A DNA stretch of 64,000 nucleotides from Niabella sp. GTDB taxonomy: Bacteria > Bacteroidota > Bacteroidia > Chitinophagales > Chitinophagaceae. This document shows, one piece after another, positions 17,447 to 26,682 of this stretch. Within the stretch, counting starts at the first letter, position 1. Every line of letters starts with the position of its first letter. The stretch spans positions 62,001 to 126,000 of the forward strand of contig NZ_JASLGT010000009.1 in assembly GCF_030150205.1 (NCBI RefSeq), in the 5' to 3' direction. The translations under genes were made by a program, and so were the position numbers. The notes under the pieces were generated by a model. The model had not been told where the DNA came from and ran no database searches. It saw nothing but the letters and a program-made list of their open reading frames with translations.

Positions 17447-19585
17447 ATGTATAAGCTGATAACAATATTTCTTTTCTCTCTTTTTATAATCCGTGCCCAG
17501 GGGCAGCAGTTGACCAGCGTCGATGATAGTAAAAAAACATACCTGGTCACACATGCACAGATCGAGTACCTGGAGGATCAAAAAGGCCAGTACAGCTTTC
17601 CTGCGGTAACCCGGCTGCCTTTTCAGTCCTATAAAGGCCAGGTGCCCAATTTTTTTATAAGTCACTCCACATTCTGGTTGCGGATCCGGGTACGGAACAA
17701 TACGGATTTTCCCCGGCTGTTGATTGCGCTCAGCCATCCAACCCTGGATGAAGTGGTGTTTTATGCCGTGAAAGGCGATGGAACATTCCTCGACTCTGTC
17801 ATGATTTCCGAAAAGGAGCCGTTTAACAGCCGGATCAATAAGAACCAGAATTATCTGTTCAATCTTACGATGGAAAAGGGGAGCGAACAAACGGTTTATA
17901 TAAAACTGTACGCGTCTGAACAGATATTGGTGCCCATAGAAGTGGGAACTATTAAGTCGATCCAGGAGGGACTTGCATTAAAGGACCTGGTTTTTGGCTT
18001 GTACACCGGGCTCATCCTGGCCATGTTTCTCTACAACTTTTTCCTGTTGTTTTCCACCAATGATAAAAGTTATTTCTACTACATTCTTTATGTGCTTTTC
18101 GTAGGGTTAAGCCAGGCCATGCTCCAGGGCTATTCCTTCCGGTTTTTGTGGCCCGGTCTCCCGGGAATCAATGCATATGCCAATGTGCTGATCCCGTTTT
18201 TCAATGGCATTGCCGCAGCTGAGTTTATCCGGCATTTTCTGAATCTTAAACAGTTGTCTGCAAAACTAAACCGGCGCATGCTGATTATTGAGCTGGCTTA
18301 CTGTGTGGCTTTTGTACTTTGTATTTTAAAATTCAGACAGGAAGCCCAGGTAGTCGTGCAGTTTGTTGCGGCTGCCGGATCGGCCTACGTACTGGTCATG
18401 CTGAGTAACCTGAGTTACCGGAAAATAAGGGTTGCAAAATTCCTGTTACTGGCATGGACGGTTTTTTTATGCAGCGTCATTATTTTCGTATTGCGGAATG
18501 CGGGATTGCTTCCATATAATAACCTTACGTATTATGCCCTGCAGATCGGGTCGGCAGCAGAGGCCATATTGCTTTCCCTGGCCCTGGCCGATAAAATCAA
18601 TACCTATCGCCGGGAGGAAGAACTGGCCCGTAAGGAAGCATTAAGAGTATCCAGGGAAAATGAGCAACTGATAAAAGAGCAAAACATCATCCTCGAAAAG
18701 GAAGTAAGGATCCGTACAGAAGAGTTACAACATACCAACGAAGAATTGACGGCGGCGATGATCCAGATACAGCATACGCAAGCCAAACTGGTGGAAAACG
18801 AAAAAATGGCCTCATTGGGTCAGCTTACCGCGGGCATCGCCCATGAGATCAACAATCCAATTAATTTTGTAACTTCAAATATCCGTCCGCTCGAAGCGGA
18901 TGTTACAGATCTGCAAAATGTGATCCGCCGGTATGAAGCGCTGGACCTTGCAAAAGAGCTGCCGCCTCAGCTGCAGGCTATCGAAAAATATAAAAAAGAG
19001 ATTGACCTGGAGTATGTGTATGAGGAAATTGCCACCCTGCTTTCGGGTATAAAAGAAGGCGCAAGCCGTACTTCTGAAATTGTCAAAGGGCTGAAGAGCT
19101 TTGCAAGAGTTGATGAAGCCAACTGGAAACGGGTAGATATTAATGAGGGAATTGATTCCACCCTGCTGCTGGTAAAAAATACATTTCCCCAGAATTTTGA
19201 GTTGATAAAGGAATTGGGACCCATACCCAGGATTGAATGCGAACCGGGAAAGATCAACCAGGTGATGATGAACATCGTTACCAATGCCATCCAGGCCATA
19301 CGGGAGCGCATTCAGGAAAATGGCGCGCAGGGTGTGTTAACAATAAAGACCTGGGAAGAAGAACAAACGGTGAAAGTGAGTATCGGTGATAATGGAAAGG
19401 GTATGACAGAGGAAGTGCGGAACAAAATATTTGATCCTTTTTTTACAACAAAAGATGTTGGCGAAGGAACCGGATTGGGCCTGGCTATTGTTCAGGGAAT
19501 TATCGAGCGGCACAATGGCACTATTCAGGTATTTACGGAAAGAGGACGCGGCACTACTTTTGTAATTAGTTTACCTGTTCGTTAA
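17447..19585 (+). CDS. 7TMR-DISM sensor histidine kinase
   Basis: About 712 residues. A signal peptide (1-20) leads to an extracytoplasmic 7TMR-DISMED2-like beta domain (about 25-165), then a seven-helix 7TMR-DISM membrane block (about 175-385), a coiled coil (about 390-450) and a kinase core. The H-box is GQLTAGIAHEINNP with His near 466, the N-box INQVMMNIVTNAIQAI, the G1 box IGDNGKGM, and the F/G2 part IFDPFFTTKD..GTGLGLAI. DISM ectodomains are thought to bind carbohydrate or other small ligands. The start is 4 bp after the GNAT-like gene and the stop 13 bp before the hybrid regulator, so the three are very probably one transcript. Likely passes phosphate to the receiver at 19599 and/or at 15075. 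Confidence 0.92.
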   Translation: MYKLITIFLFSLFIIRAQGQQLTSVDDSKKTYLVTHAQIEYLEDQKGQYSFPAVTRLPFQSYKGQVPNFFISHSTFWLRIRVRNNTDFPRLLIALSHPTLDEVVFYAVKGDGTFLDSVMISEKEPFNSRINKNQNYLFNLTMEKGSEQTVYIKLYASEQILVPIEVGTIKSIQEGLALKDLVFGLYTGLILAMFLYNFFLLFSTNDKSYFYYILYVLFVGLSQAMLQGYSFRFLWPGLPGINAYANVLIPFFNGIAAAEFIRHFLNLKQLSAKLNRRMLIIELAYCVAFVLCILKFRQEAQVVVQFVAAAGSAYVLVMLSNLSYRKIRVAKFLLLAWTVFLCSVIIFVLRNAGLLPYNNLTYYALQIGSAAEAILLSLALADKINTYRREEELARKEALRVSRENEQLIKEQNIILEKEVRIRTEELQHTNEELTAAMIQIQHTQAKLVENEKMASLGQLTAGIAHEINNPINFVTSNIRPLEADVTDLQNVIRRYEALDLAKELPPQLQAIEKYKKEIDLEYVYEEIATLLSGIKEGASRTSEIVKGLKSFARVDEANWKRVDINEGIDSTLLLVKNTFPQNFELIKELGPIPRIECEPGKINQVMMNIVTNAIQAIRERIQENGAQGVLTIKTWEEEQTVKVSIGDNGKGMTEEVRNKIFDPFFTTKDVGEGTGLGLAIVQGIIERHNGTIQVFTERGRGTTFVISLPVR

Positions 19586-19598
19586 AAAAACTGAAGCG

Positions 19599-20690
19599 AT
19601 GCCCGAAATTAACGTACTCTATGTAGATGATGAACAGCAGAATCTGAATTCTTTTAAAGCGTCCTTCCGTACCCGGTATCGAATCTTTACAGCAATTTCC
19701 GTATCGCTGGCACTCGAAATCCTGGAACGGGAAGAAATTCATGTACTGATATCCGACCAGCGGATGCCGGAAATTTCGGGAGTTGAGTTTTTTAAAATCA
19801 CAAAAGAACGGTATCCGCATATTCCCAGGGTGCTGCTAACAGGGTACACGGATATTGAAGTGCTGGCCGAAGCGGTGAACCAGGGAGATATTTACCGCTA
19901 TATTACCAAACCCTGGGATGAACTGGAGCTACACAACAGTGTGCTGAATGCCTATGATCATTATAAAGCGGATAGAGCCCTCCAGGAAAAAATTTCGGAA
20001 CTGCAAAAAGCCAATGATGGATTAAACCGGTTTGTATACAGCCTTTCACATGAACTGAGAGCACCTATTGCTTCCGCCACCGGCATCCTGGACCTGGTAA
20101 AGATGGAAGGAAGGATCGATGACTCCGGAGGCTATTGGAAACTGATGGACGCCTGTATTCAAAAGCTGGATTATTATGTTTCCCAAACGGTTCAGTTTTA
20201 TAAAACCGCCCGCTTTAAAGTGGTGCAGGAGCAAATTCATTTTGAAACACTGGTACGTTCATTAATCGACCTGTACCGTACATCTAATGGTACCAGGGAC
20301 ATTCATTTTAGTATAGCCGTGGATGAGCAGCAACCTTTTTTCGGAGACCTGTTCCGGGTGGAGATTGTGATTGCCAACCTGCTTTCGAATGCCATAAAAT
20401 GCCAGCGTCCGGAAGAGCCCCATAAAAAAGTAGAGATCCGGATCACTACGGATGCTGATGAGGCCCGGATTGTTGTTGCAGATAATGGCATCGGTATGGA
20501 AGCGGAAGAGGCTACAAAGATTTTTGATCCCTTTTTTAAAGGCGCCCAGCCGGGAAGTTTGGGATTGGGACTTTTTATTTTAAGGGAAGCACTGGAAAAA
20601 CAGAATGGAACGGTGACGGTAGATTCGCAAAAAGGCAGCGGAAGCACATTCGAAATTCATATTCCCAATAACCCTGAGCAAAAAGATTAA
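19599..20690 (+). CDS. Receiver - histidine kinase hybrid protein
   Basis: About 363 residues with no membrane segment. An N-terminal receiver (about 3-120: LYVDDE, phosphoacceptor Asp in ISDQRMPE, LLTGYTD, ITKPWDE) is joined by a short helix to a HisKA/HATPase pair: H-box FVYSLSHELRAPIASA (His about 152), N-box NLLSNAIK, G1 VADNGIGME, F-box IFDPFF and G2 GSLGLGLFI. A soluble kinase with a leading receiver fits a phosphorelay intermediate between the DISM kinase and another target. No DNA-binding output exists anywhere in the locus, so the end effect may be protein-protein or enzyme control. Last gene of the operon, with a terminator overlapping its stop. Confidence 0.9.
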   Translation: MPEINVLYVDDEQQNLNSFKASFRTRYRIFTAISVSLALEILEREEIHVLISDQRMPEISGVEFFKITKERYPHIPRVLLTGYTDIEVLAEAVNQGDIYRYITKPWDELELHNSVLNAYDHYKADRALQEKISELQKANDGLNRFVYSLSHELRAPIASATGILDLVKMEGRIDDSGGYWKLMDACIQKLDYYVSQTVQFYKTARFKVVQEQIHFETLVRSLIDLYRTSNGTRDIHFSIAVDEQQPFFGDLFRVEIVIANLLSNAIKCQRPEEPHKKVEIRITTDADEARIVVADNGIGMEAEEATKIFDPFFKGAQPGSLGLGLFILREALEKQNGTVTVDSQKGSGSTFEIHIPNNPEQKD

Positions 20691-20724
20691 AACGGTACTG
20701 TAGTACTACACACCTGCCGTTTTC
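20689..20724 (+). terminator. Terminator after the signalling operon
   Basis: Outer arms AAAACGG (20689-20695) and CCGTTTT (20717-20723), with a weaker inner TAC/GTA pairing. The stem starts inside the stop codon of the hybrid kinase gene and ends in a short T stretch. Confidence 0.65.
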
Positions 20725-20740
20725 ATTTAAAACAAATGTT

Positions 20741-22879
20741 ATGAAGCAGCACTTATTTGTATTTTGCATTTTTTTAATCGTAAGTTCCTGTAATATGCCT
20801 GGTAAAGCCCCCGACAACATTTCAGATGCAACAAACCCGTTGTTTGAAGAAAGTACATTGCCCTATCATACCATCCCGTTTGATAAAATAAAAGAAAGTG
20901 ATTTTGAGCCGGCCTTTGAAAAGGGCATGGCGGATGAAATGAAAGCGGTGGACAGTATTGCACAGAACCCGGCAGCGCCAACCTTTGAAAATACACTGGT
21001 AGCCCTGGAAAAATCAGGGCAGCTGCTGGATCGGGTGAATAAGGCCTTCAATGCGCTAACCAGTGCCAATACCAATGACCATCTTCAAAAGATCCAGGAG
21101 GCCATGGCGCCCCAATTGGCAGCTCATTCCGACTCCATTTATATGAATACCCGGTTGTATCAACGGGTAGATACCATCTATAAAAAACTGGGTCAGCTGC
21201 AGCTGGATTCCGAATCCAGGCGGTTGGTGGAATATTATCATCAGAAATTTGTGATGAACGGCGCTGCCCTTCCGGATTCAGGCAAGGCGCAGCTAAAAAA
21301 ACTAAACGCAGAAGAAGCTACCTTAAGCACAAAGTTCAGTAATCAGTTACTGGCAGCGGCTAAAGCGGGCGCGCTGGTAGTAAAAAGTCCCGAAGAGCTG
21401 GCCGGTCTGTCGGATGCAGAGATCCAGGCGGCGGGAGAAGCCGCAAAAAAAGCCAATCACGAAGGTTATTACCTGCTCGCGCTGATCAATACCACCCAGC
21501 AGCCGGCATTGCAATCGCTCAGGAACAGGGATACACGCAAAGATCTTTTCGAGGCTTCCTGGACAAGAGCAGAGCGTGGCGATTCAAACGATACCCGTAA
21601 AAATATATTGCGGATCGCTGCCATCCGCCAGGAGAAGGCTCGGATATTGGGCTTTGCCGATTATGCATCCTGGAAGCTGCAGGATCAGATGGCAAAAACG
21701 CCACAGGCCGTGAATGCATTCCTGGGTAAGCTGGTGCCGGCAGCACTGGCGAAAGCGGCCGCGGAAGCCACCGATATAAAAGCTATGAAGCTCCGGGAAA
21801 AAGATACTTCCGGATTGGCACCATACGACTGGGATTTTTATGCGGAGAAAGTTCGCAAGGAAAAATACGACCTGGACGAATCCGCCATAAAACCCTATTT
21901 TGTCCTGGATAGTGTATTGAAAAATGGTGTGTTTTACGCAGCTACCCGGTTATACGGCATTACTTTTAAGGAGCGTACAGACCTGCCCGTTTACCAGGAA
22001 GATGTAAAGGTATACGAAGTGTTTGAGCAGGATGGCACTCCAATGGCGCTGTTCTATTGCGATTATTTCAAACGCGATAATAAAAATGGCGGTGCCTGGA
22101 TGGATAATTTTGTAACGCAGTCAAAACTGTTCCATACAAAACCGGTTATCGTAAACGTATGCAATTTTGCCAAACCGGTAAAAGGACAGCCGGCCCTGCT
22201 GAGCTTTGATGACGTAACCACCATGTTCCATGAGTTTGGTCATGCGCTGCACGGACTGTTTGCCAGTCAAACCTATCCCTCCTTATCCGGAACCAGCGTT
22301 GCCCGCGACTTTGTGGAGATGCCCTCACAGTTTAATGAACACTGGGCACTGGATTCAACCGTGTTGAAACATTATGCCCGGAATCATAAAACCGGGGAAA
22401 TCATTCCCCAGGTACTGGTCGATAAGATCCGGAATGCGGCCACTTTTAACCAGGGATATGCCATGACGGAGCTGCTGGCGGCGGCTAAACTTGATATGCA
22501 GTGGCACCTGCTTTCTTCCCGGGATAGCGCCGTAACCGATGTGGATGCATTTGAGCAGCAGGCGCTCCAAAAGAATGGAATCCTGATCTCTTATATCCCG
22601 CCACGCTACCGGTCTTCTTATTTTTTACATATATGGGCAAACGGTTACTCCGCAGGTTACTATGCGTATAGCTGGGCAGAGATGCTGGATCATGATGCGT
22701 ATGCCTGGTTTACAGAGAATGGCGGACTTAAACGCGAAAACGGACAACGGTTCCGGGATATGATTCTTTCCCGCGGCAATTCGGAAGACCTTGCCGCTTT
22801 GTATAAGGCATTCCGGGGAAGGGAACCGGATATCACCCCGCTGTTACAGAACAGGGGACTGATCCCGGGCAAAAAATAA
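20741..22879 (+). CDS. dcp: M3 family peptidyl-dipeptidase (Dcp-like) lipoprotein
   Basis: About 712 residues. The N-terminus MKQHLFVFCIFLIVSSCNMP carries a lipobox (VSSC, Cys17), so the enzyme is exported and lipid-anchored. The M3 zinc site HEFGHALH lies at about 497-504, with the third ligand Glu expected about 25-30 residues later, in the DFVEMPSQF stretch. Family members (Dcp, oligopeptidase A) trim dipeptides or cleave short oligopeptides; an extracytoplasmic copy would degrade peptides in the periplasm or at the surface. It stands alone, behind a terminator. The assignment is firm; Dcp versus oligopeptidase-like specificity is less so. Confidence 0.92.
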   Translation: MKQHLFVFCIFLIVSSCNMPGKAPDNISDATNPLFEESTLPYHTIPFDKIKESDFEPAFEKGMADEMKAVDSIAQNPAAPTFENTLVALEKSGQLLDRVNKAFNALTSANTNDHLQKIQEAMAPQLAAHSDSIYMNTRLYQRVDTIYKKLGQLQLDSESRRLVEYYHQKFVMNGAALPDSGKAQLKKLNAEEATLSTKFSNQLLAAAKAGALVVKSPEELAGLSDAEIQAAGEAAKKANHEGYYLLALINTTQQPALQSLRNRDTRKDLFEASWTRAERGDSNDTRKNILRIAAIRQEKARILGFADYASWKLQDQMAKTPQAVNAFLGKLVPAALAKAAAEATDIKAMKLREKDTSGLAPYDWDFYAEKVRKEKYDLDESAIKPYFVLDSVLKNGVFYAATRLYGITFKERTDLPVYQEDVKVYEVFEQDGTPMALFYCDYFKRDNKNGGAWMDNFVTQSKLFHTKPVIVNVCNFAKPVKGQPALLSFDDVTTMFHEFGHALHGLFASQTYPSLSGTSVARDFVEMPSQFNEHWALDSTVLKHYARNHKTGEIIPQVLVDKIRNAATFNQGYAMTELLAAAKLDMQWHLLSSRDSAVTDVDAFEQQALQKNGILISYIPPRYRSSYFLHIWANGYSAGYYAYSWAEMLDHDAYAWFTENGGLKRENGQRFRDMILSRGNSEDLAALYKAFRGREPDITPLLQNRGLIPGKK

Positions 22880-22910
22880 AAATAGATGGGGCTATTTAGG
22901 CCACATAAAC

Positions 22911-22962
22911 GCAAAGGCACAAAGAACGCATGCATTTTCTGCTGTGTTTTTTGTGCCTTCTG
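22911..22962. repeat. Inverted repeat between convergent genes
   Basis: GCAAAGGCACAAA and TTTTGTGCCTTCTGC pair across about 23 nt with two imperfections. It lies in the 251-bp gap between the converging M3 peptidase and fucosidase genes and could act as a weak two-way terminator. The words GCAAAGGCACAAAG recall a filler common in related genomes. The rest of the gap shows nothing. Confidence 0.5.
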
Positions 22963-23130
22963 CGTTCCGGACGGCTGTTAAATCCTGGAGTATACCAGTT
23001 ACCGTGGTTTTCAAAAATACCAGTCGCTTTCGTGTTTGCAACCCTTCAGTGCCTGCGGCGGTCCCTGTACCTGGTCTCCTTCGTGGCATCACCTATATGC
23101 TGCCTGGCCACAGCTTTTTGAATGTTTGTA

Positions 23131-24564
23131 TTAATGCTTTAAAATTACTTTAAACACATTTACATTCACTGCTGCATTGCTCAGCGTTGGCAGTGGCAAT
23201 ATCAAGGCTGCTGTTTTTTGTTCCCATTTTATTTTTTTACCGGAGCCCAGCAGTGAAACCGATTTTATTTTTTCGCCTGATGCTTTTCCCAGCGCTTTTA
23301 CTGCAATCTTTTTTTCGGCGATGCTATTGGCAAAAACATAGACCTGGTTCTTTTTTGCAGTAAACCGTATTTCGGGAAATATACGTTTTGAGGTGGCATC
23401 ATTCAATACATCCTGCATCGGATTGCCGGCGACGGTATGGTGGCGGAAAGTGGTTGTATCCGGTATTTCGCCGGCTATTTTCCACGGCCTCGTTCCATAA
23501 ATAGCTTCACCGTTTATCTGCATCCATTTACCCAAGGTAACTAATCTTGTAATTGCATTATCCGGAAAGCTGCCATCTCCTTTGGGGCCAACGTTCAGCA
23601 AATAATTTCCTCCTTTGCTCACAATTTCTGTTAGCTGACGCACCAGTAATTCCGGGCTTTTCCATACAGAATCGTATCGGTTATATCCCCACATCCCACT
23701 CATGGTAATACATGATTCCCATGGACTGGTACGAATGGGGTTGCCAATTTCCTGCTCCATTACGGTATAATCGCCAAAGCCACCACCAATTCTGTTGTTT
23801 ACAATACAGTTGGGCTGAATAGACAAGACCAGTTTTTTTAATGCTTCACTTTGCTTTGGGGTAACCAGCTCATAAGTGTCGAACCAAACGATACCTATTT
23901 CGCCATACTGTGTCAGTAACTCCCGTAGCTGTGGTTTCACCTTTCGTTCAATATAGCGGTTTAATACTTTTGCATCTTCATCCGGGTAATCCCAGGTGTT
24001 GCTTCTGCCGCCTTTTACCGGCCAATTGGTGGGTACATCAGGATCCTGCCAATCCTTGCCAAGCGAGTAGTAGATGCAGAATTTGAGACCATATTTTTTG
24101 CATGCCGCGGCGATATCTTTGAGCGGATCTTTGGCAAAAGGGGTTTGCTTTACAATATTATAGTCGCTTGACGGAGAATCGTACATGGCAAACCCGTCAT
24201 GATGTTTCGCTGTAATGACAACATATTTCATACCCGCATCCCGCGCCATGCGCACCCAGGCGTCTGCATCAAATTTTTGAGGATTAAAGCGATTGCCCAG
24301 TACCGAACCATATTCTTTCCAGGGAATTTTTTCATACAGCATAAAATGCTCATTGCCCTTGTAGGGCTTGCCCTTCCAGTTGCCCCCGGCTTCGGAATAA
24401 AGCCCCCAATGTAAAAACATGCCAAACTTTGCGGCAGTCCACCATTGCATGCGTTTTGTGCCCGCCGCTGCCTTTTCATTACCCGGATCAGACATTGAAG
24501 TTTGTGCGTTCGCATTCACAAGTAAAAAAAGCACGAAGGCGAGTATGGTAAGGGGTCGATGCAT
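23131..24564 (-). CDS. GH29 alpha-L-fucosidase
   Basis: About 477 residues with a signal peptide (1-20, ...VNANAQ), so periplasmic or exported. The GH29 barrel shows KFGMFLHWGLYSEAG (46-60), the KHHDGFAMYDSP motif (120-131) and the nucleophile motif GIVWFDTYE with Asp229. The acid/base residue is poorly conserved in this family and is not assigned. The C-terminal part (about 345-477) is a beta-sandwich. It should remove alpha-linked L-fucose by a retaining mechanism. It is the last gene of the SusC/SusD locus and the only enzyme in it, so the locus probably targets a fucosylated glycan. Confidence 0.93.
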   Translation of the reverse strand: MHRPLTILAFVLFLLVNANAQTSMSDPGNEKAAAGTKRMQWWTAAKFGMFLHWGLYSEAGGNWKGKPYKGNEHFMLYEKIPWKEYGSVLGNRFNPQKFDADAWVRMARDAGMKYVVITAKHHDGFAMYDSPSSDYNIVKQTPFAKDPLKDIAAACKKYGLKFCIYYSLGKDWQDPDVPTNWPVKGGRSNTWDYPDEDAKVLNRYIERKVKPQLRELLTQYGEIGIVWFDTYELVTPKQSEALKKLVLSIQPNCIVNNRIGGGFGDYTVMEQEIGNPIRTSPWESCITMSGMWGYNRYDSVWKSPELLVRQLTEIVSKGGNYLLNVGPKGDGSFPDNAITRLVTLGKWMQINGEAIYGTRPWKIAGEIPDTTTFRHHTVAGNPMQDVLNDATSKRIFPEIRFTAKKNQVYVFANSIAEKKIAVKALGKASGEKIKSVSLLGSGKKIKWEQKTAALILPLPTLSNAAVNVNVFKVILKH

Positions 24565-24604
24565 CGTTTAATATAGATGGTTATAAAAATGTTTGGGATC
24601 TTAA

Positions 24605-25357
24605 TTACTGCAAGCTAAGCGAAAGACTTCCATTTGGTGCCTGTACAATTTTTACAGAGTCTTTACCCCGTACCGGCGTATACATTTCATCCGTGAACCG
24701 GTTGGGTTTGTAAAATGAAAGATAGTACACCCATGTATTTATTTTGAAACCAGGCAACAACACTTTTGCATTTTTATTGTCGATTTCAGTAGTTTTTGCA
24801 TTGCCCGATAGATCTGTCCAGTAGATTTCCGTTTTTGCATTTACCGTGTCTACAATTCCTTTAAACGCCAGGTAAACAGAGTCCATGGGTATTTTAGTGG
24901 AAACCTTGGTAGCCGGAGCAACGCCTGTTACCGGCCGGTTGTTGAGGCCGGCCAGGTATACATCGCCAATGCTGCGTACATTGCTTAAGTAAACCACTTT
25001 GGAATAAGTGCCATTACTGTAAACAGACTGAATCGTAAAATTATTGATCATATAATCCGGGATATTGGGAATGGTTAGTTTTACGAATGAAGCGGGATCG
25101 TTGGACGTAGCCGGAAATCGCATCGAATCTGCCTTGTTATTCCAGTAAACCACATATGCGGTAACCCTGGGGTCGGGGCTGGGATTGAACCGGAACGTAA
25201 CCTGGTGATATTGTGGTTGAATAACTACGTTTTGAGGCGCCCCGGGGTAATTGATCTCATCGTCTCCCAGGTACTTCCTGTATTCAGTAGGCTTATTGCA
25301 GGCATGAATAGCTGCCATTATAAACACGATTCCAAGCAATAAATATGTACCTCTCAT
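24605..25357 (-). CDS. SusE/F-position surface lipoprotein, DUF4998-like
   Basis: About 250 residues. The ATG at 25357 is chosen because it opens a lipoprotein signal (MRGTYLLLGIVFIMAAIHACNKP, Cys20). The longer frame back to 25519 would overlap the upstream gene by more than 100 bp and bury the signal. After the lipid anchor come fibronectin-like strands (VVIQPQYHQVTFRFNPSPDPRVTAYVVYW), as in DUF4998 proteins of Sus-type loci. It probably helps bind glycan at the cell surface next to SusD. It is 43 bp downstream of the DUF4959/DUF5000 gene and 40 bp upstream of the fucosidase. The Pfam label is from memory of the family, so only moderately sure. Confidence 0.72.
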   Translation of the reverse strand: MRGTYLLLGIVFIMAAIHACNKPTEYRKYLGDDEINYPGAPQNVVIQPQYHQVTFRFNPSPDPRVTAYVVYWNNKADSMRFPATSNDPASFVKLTIPNIPDYMINNFTIQSVYSNGTYSKVVYLSNVRSIGDVYLAGLNNRPVTGVAPATKVSTKIPMDSVYLAFKGIVDTVNAKTEIYWTDLSGNAKTTEIDNKNAKVLLPGFKINTWVYYLSFYKPNRFTDEMYTPVRGKDSVKIVQAPNGSLSLSLQ

Positions 25358-25400
25358 TTTATTTTCGTTTAATAGTATTTTAAGCATATACGATCCGCTT

Positions 25401-26642
25401 TTATTTTGCCATCTGTCCGAAGAATGTAAGTTCATTAAAAAGACATTCTCCCAATGATCCATCAAAATTCTGTTCGCAGGAGAACCGGATATATCGTACA
25501 TCAGGAATATCAAGGTCAAAATCGAATGCGAAGCCGGCGTTAAGAAGTGCTACATCTGCGGTACTTACCCCGGTAGCCTGACCGGATGGCTTTGGTGGAT
25601 GCAGGAACCGGCCCAGGCAAACCCAATTGCCTGCCACGGTTCCTTTTTCGGCACCCAATGGCAAAGAAACATCCTGTGGTACTACATCACTGCAGCCCCA
25701 CATCGTCCATTCCATAGGATTTTGGTTGGTCCATGCAAATTGATTCGACGCGCCGTTCCTGGTATATAACAAATACCGGCTTAAAGTGCGCTTACCACCC
25801 AGATCAATGGTACATGAAACAGGAAATGCCGGGGCGCCGGTGCCACGCCAGCAGTTGGCGGCATCATTGTTATTGGCAAATGTATTATTGACAAGATTAA
25901 CTACGGGCCAGGCCGGATTGGCATCCGTAGTTAATGCATATCCCTGCATGGTAGGATACTTAGGTAATTGTATTTCAAATATGGGCTTTATCCACTGGTA
26001 AATAGTATCGGAATGGTTTCCAAACTGATCCATGGTAACAAAGCCCCAATAATAGTTTGACGAATCATATCCGCGTACGGTAGTAGAAAGTATCGAGTCT
26101 TTACCAAAATGCTGTGTAATGGGTTTCATTACCTGGTAAGCAGAATCATATTTTAAAATAGCCACTCCTACATTAGCCCGGTTTTGGTTATTCAGCACTA
26201 CATTTACTCCGCCAAAAGTACTCCTGATCAACATATCATCTTTCACCAATAAATAAGGCGGTTTTGTAGGATGCACGGTGGTACTTACCGGTTCGGAACG
26301 CACATTGGCCCTGCTTACCGCAACCAGTTCTACCTTATAATTCGCATCTGCAGAAAAACCATCCACCACTAACTGGTTGGAATAATAACTGGACACGGAT
26401 TGCCGCTTTACACCGGGCCTTATTTCGTACGTTGCTTCCACATATAAAATATTATCCGAATGGGGGAGGGTATAGGTAATGGTGGCCGTACCGGCATCAT
26501 TTTGTACCTGTACATTCGATACTGTACCGGGAGGAGTTTTGTCTACCGCAACAATGTCATTATAGCTAACCGGCTTGGTGCAGGCCACCGGAAAAAAGGC
26601 CGCTGTTAGCAGGATCCATATTATATTGAATATCTTTTTCAT
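25401..26642 (-). CDS. DUF4959/DUF5000 discoidin-like lipoprotein
   Basis: About 413 residues. A lipoprotein signal (…LLTAAFFPVACTKP, lipobox Cys21) is followed by an N-terminal beta domain of the DUF4959 type (TPPGTVSNVQVQNDAGTATITYTLP), a central beta domain (about 115-225, DUF5126-like) and a C-terminal F5/8-type-C (discoidin, DUF5000) domain from about 245: CTIDLGGKRTLSRYLLYTR and IRFSCEQNFDGSLGECLFNELTFFG. This layout is the usual surface glycan-binding protein of Sus-type loci. It is 40 bp after SusD and probably captures the same glycan. Confidence 0.85.
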   Translation of the reverse strand: MKKIFNIIWILLTAAFFPVACTKPVSYNDIVAVDKTPPGTVSNVQVQNDAGTATITYTLPHSDNILYVEATYEIRPGVKRQSVSSYYSNQLVVDGFSADANYKVELVAVSRANVRSEPVSTTVHPTKPPYLLVKDDMLIRSTFGGVNVVLNNQNRANVGVAILKYDSAYQVMKPITQHFGKDSILSTTVRGYDSSNYYWGFVTMDQFGNHSDTIYQWIKPIFEIQLPKYPTMQGYALTTDANPAWPVVNLVNNTFANNNDAANCWRGTGAPAFPVSCTIDLGGKRTLSRYLLYTRNGASNQFAWTNQNPMEWTMWGCSDVVPQDVSLPLGAEKGTVAGNWVCLGRFLHPPKPSGQATGVSTADVALLNAGFAFDFDLDIPDVRYIRFSCEQNFDGSLGECLFNELTFFGQMAK

Positions 26643-26682
26643 TCTTATTGTAATTTTTATTCCAGATTTTCAGGCAATCGTA

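Noticed and set aside
22930..23153. Short plus-strand frames in the gap after the M3 peptidase gene.
   Set aside because: About 60-70 codons, overlapping each other in different frames, no domain; they cover an inverted repeat.
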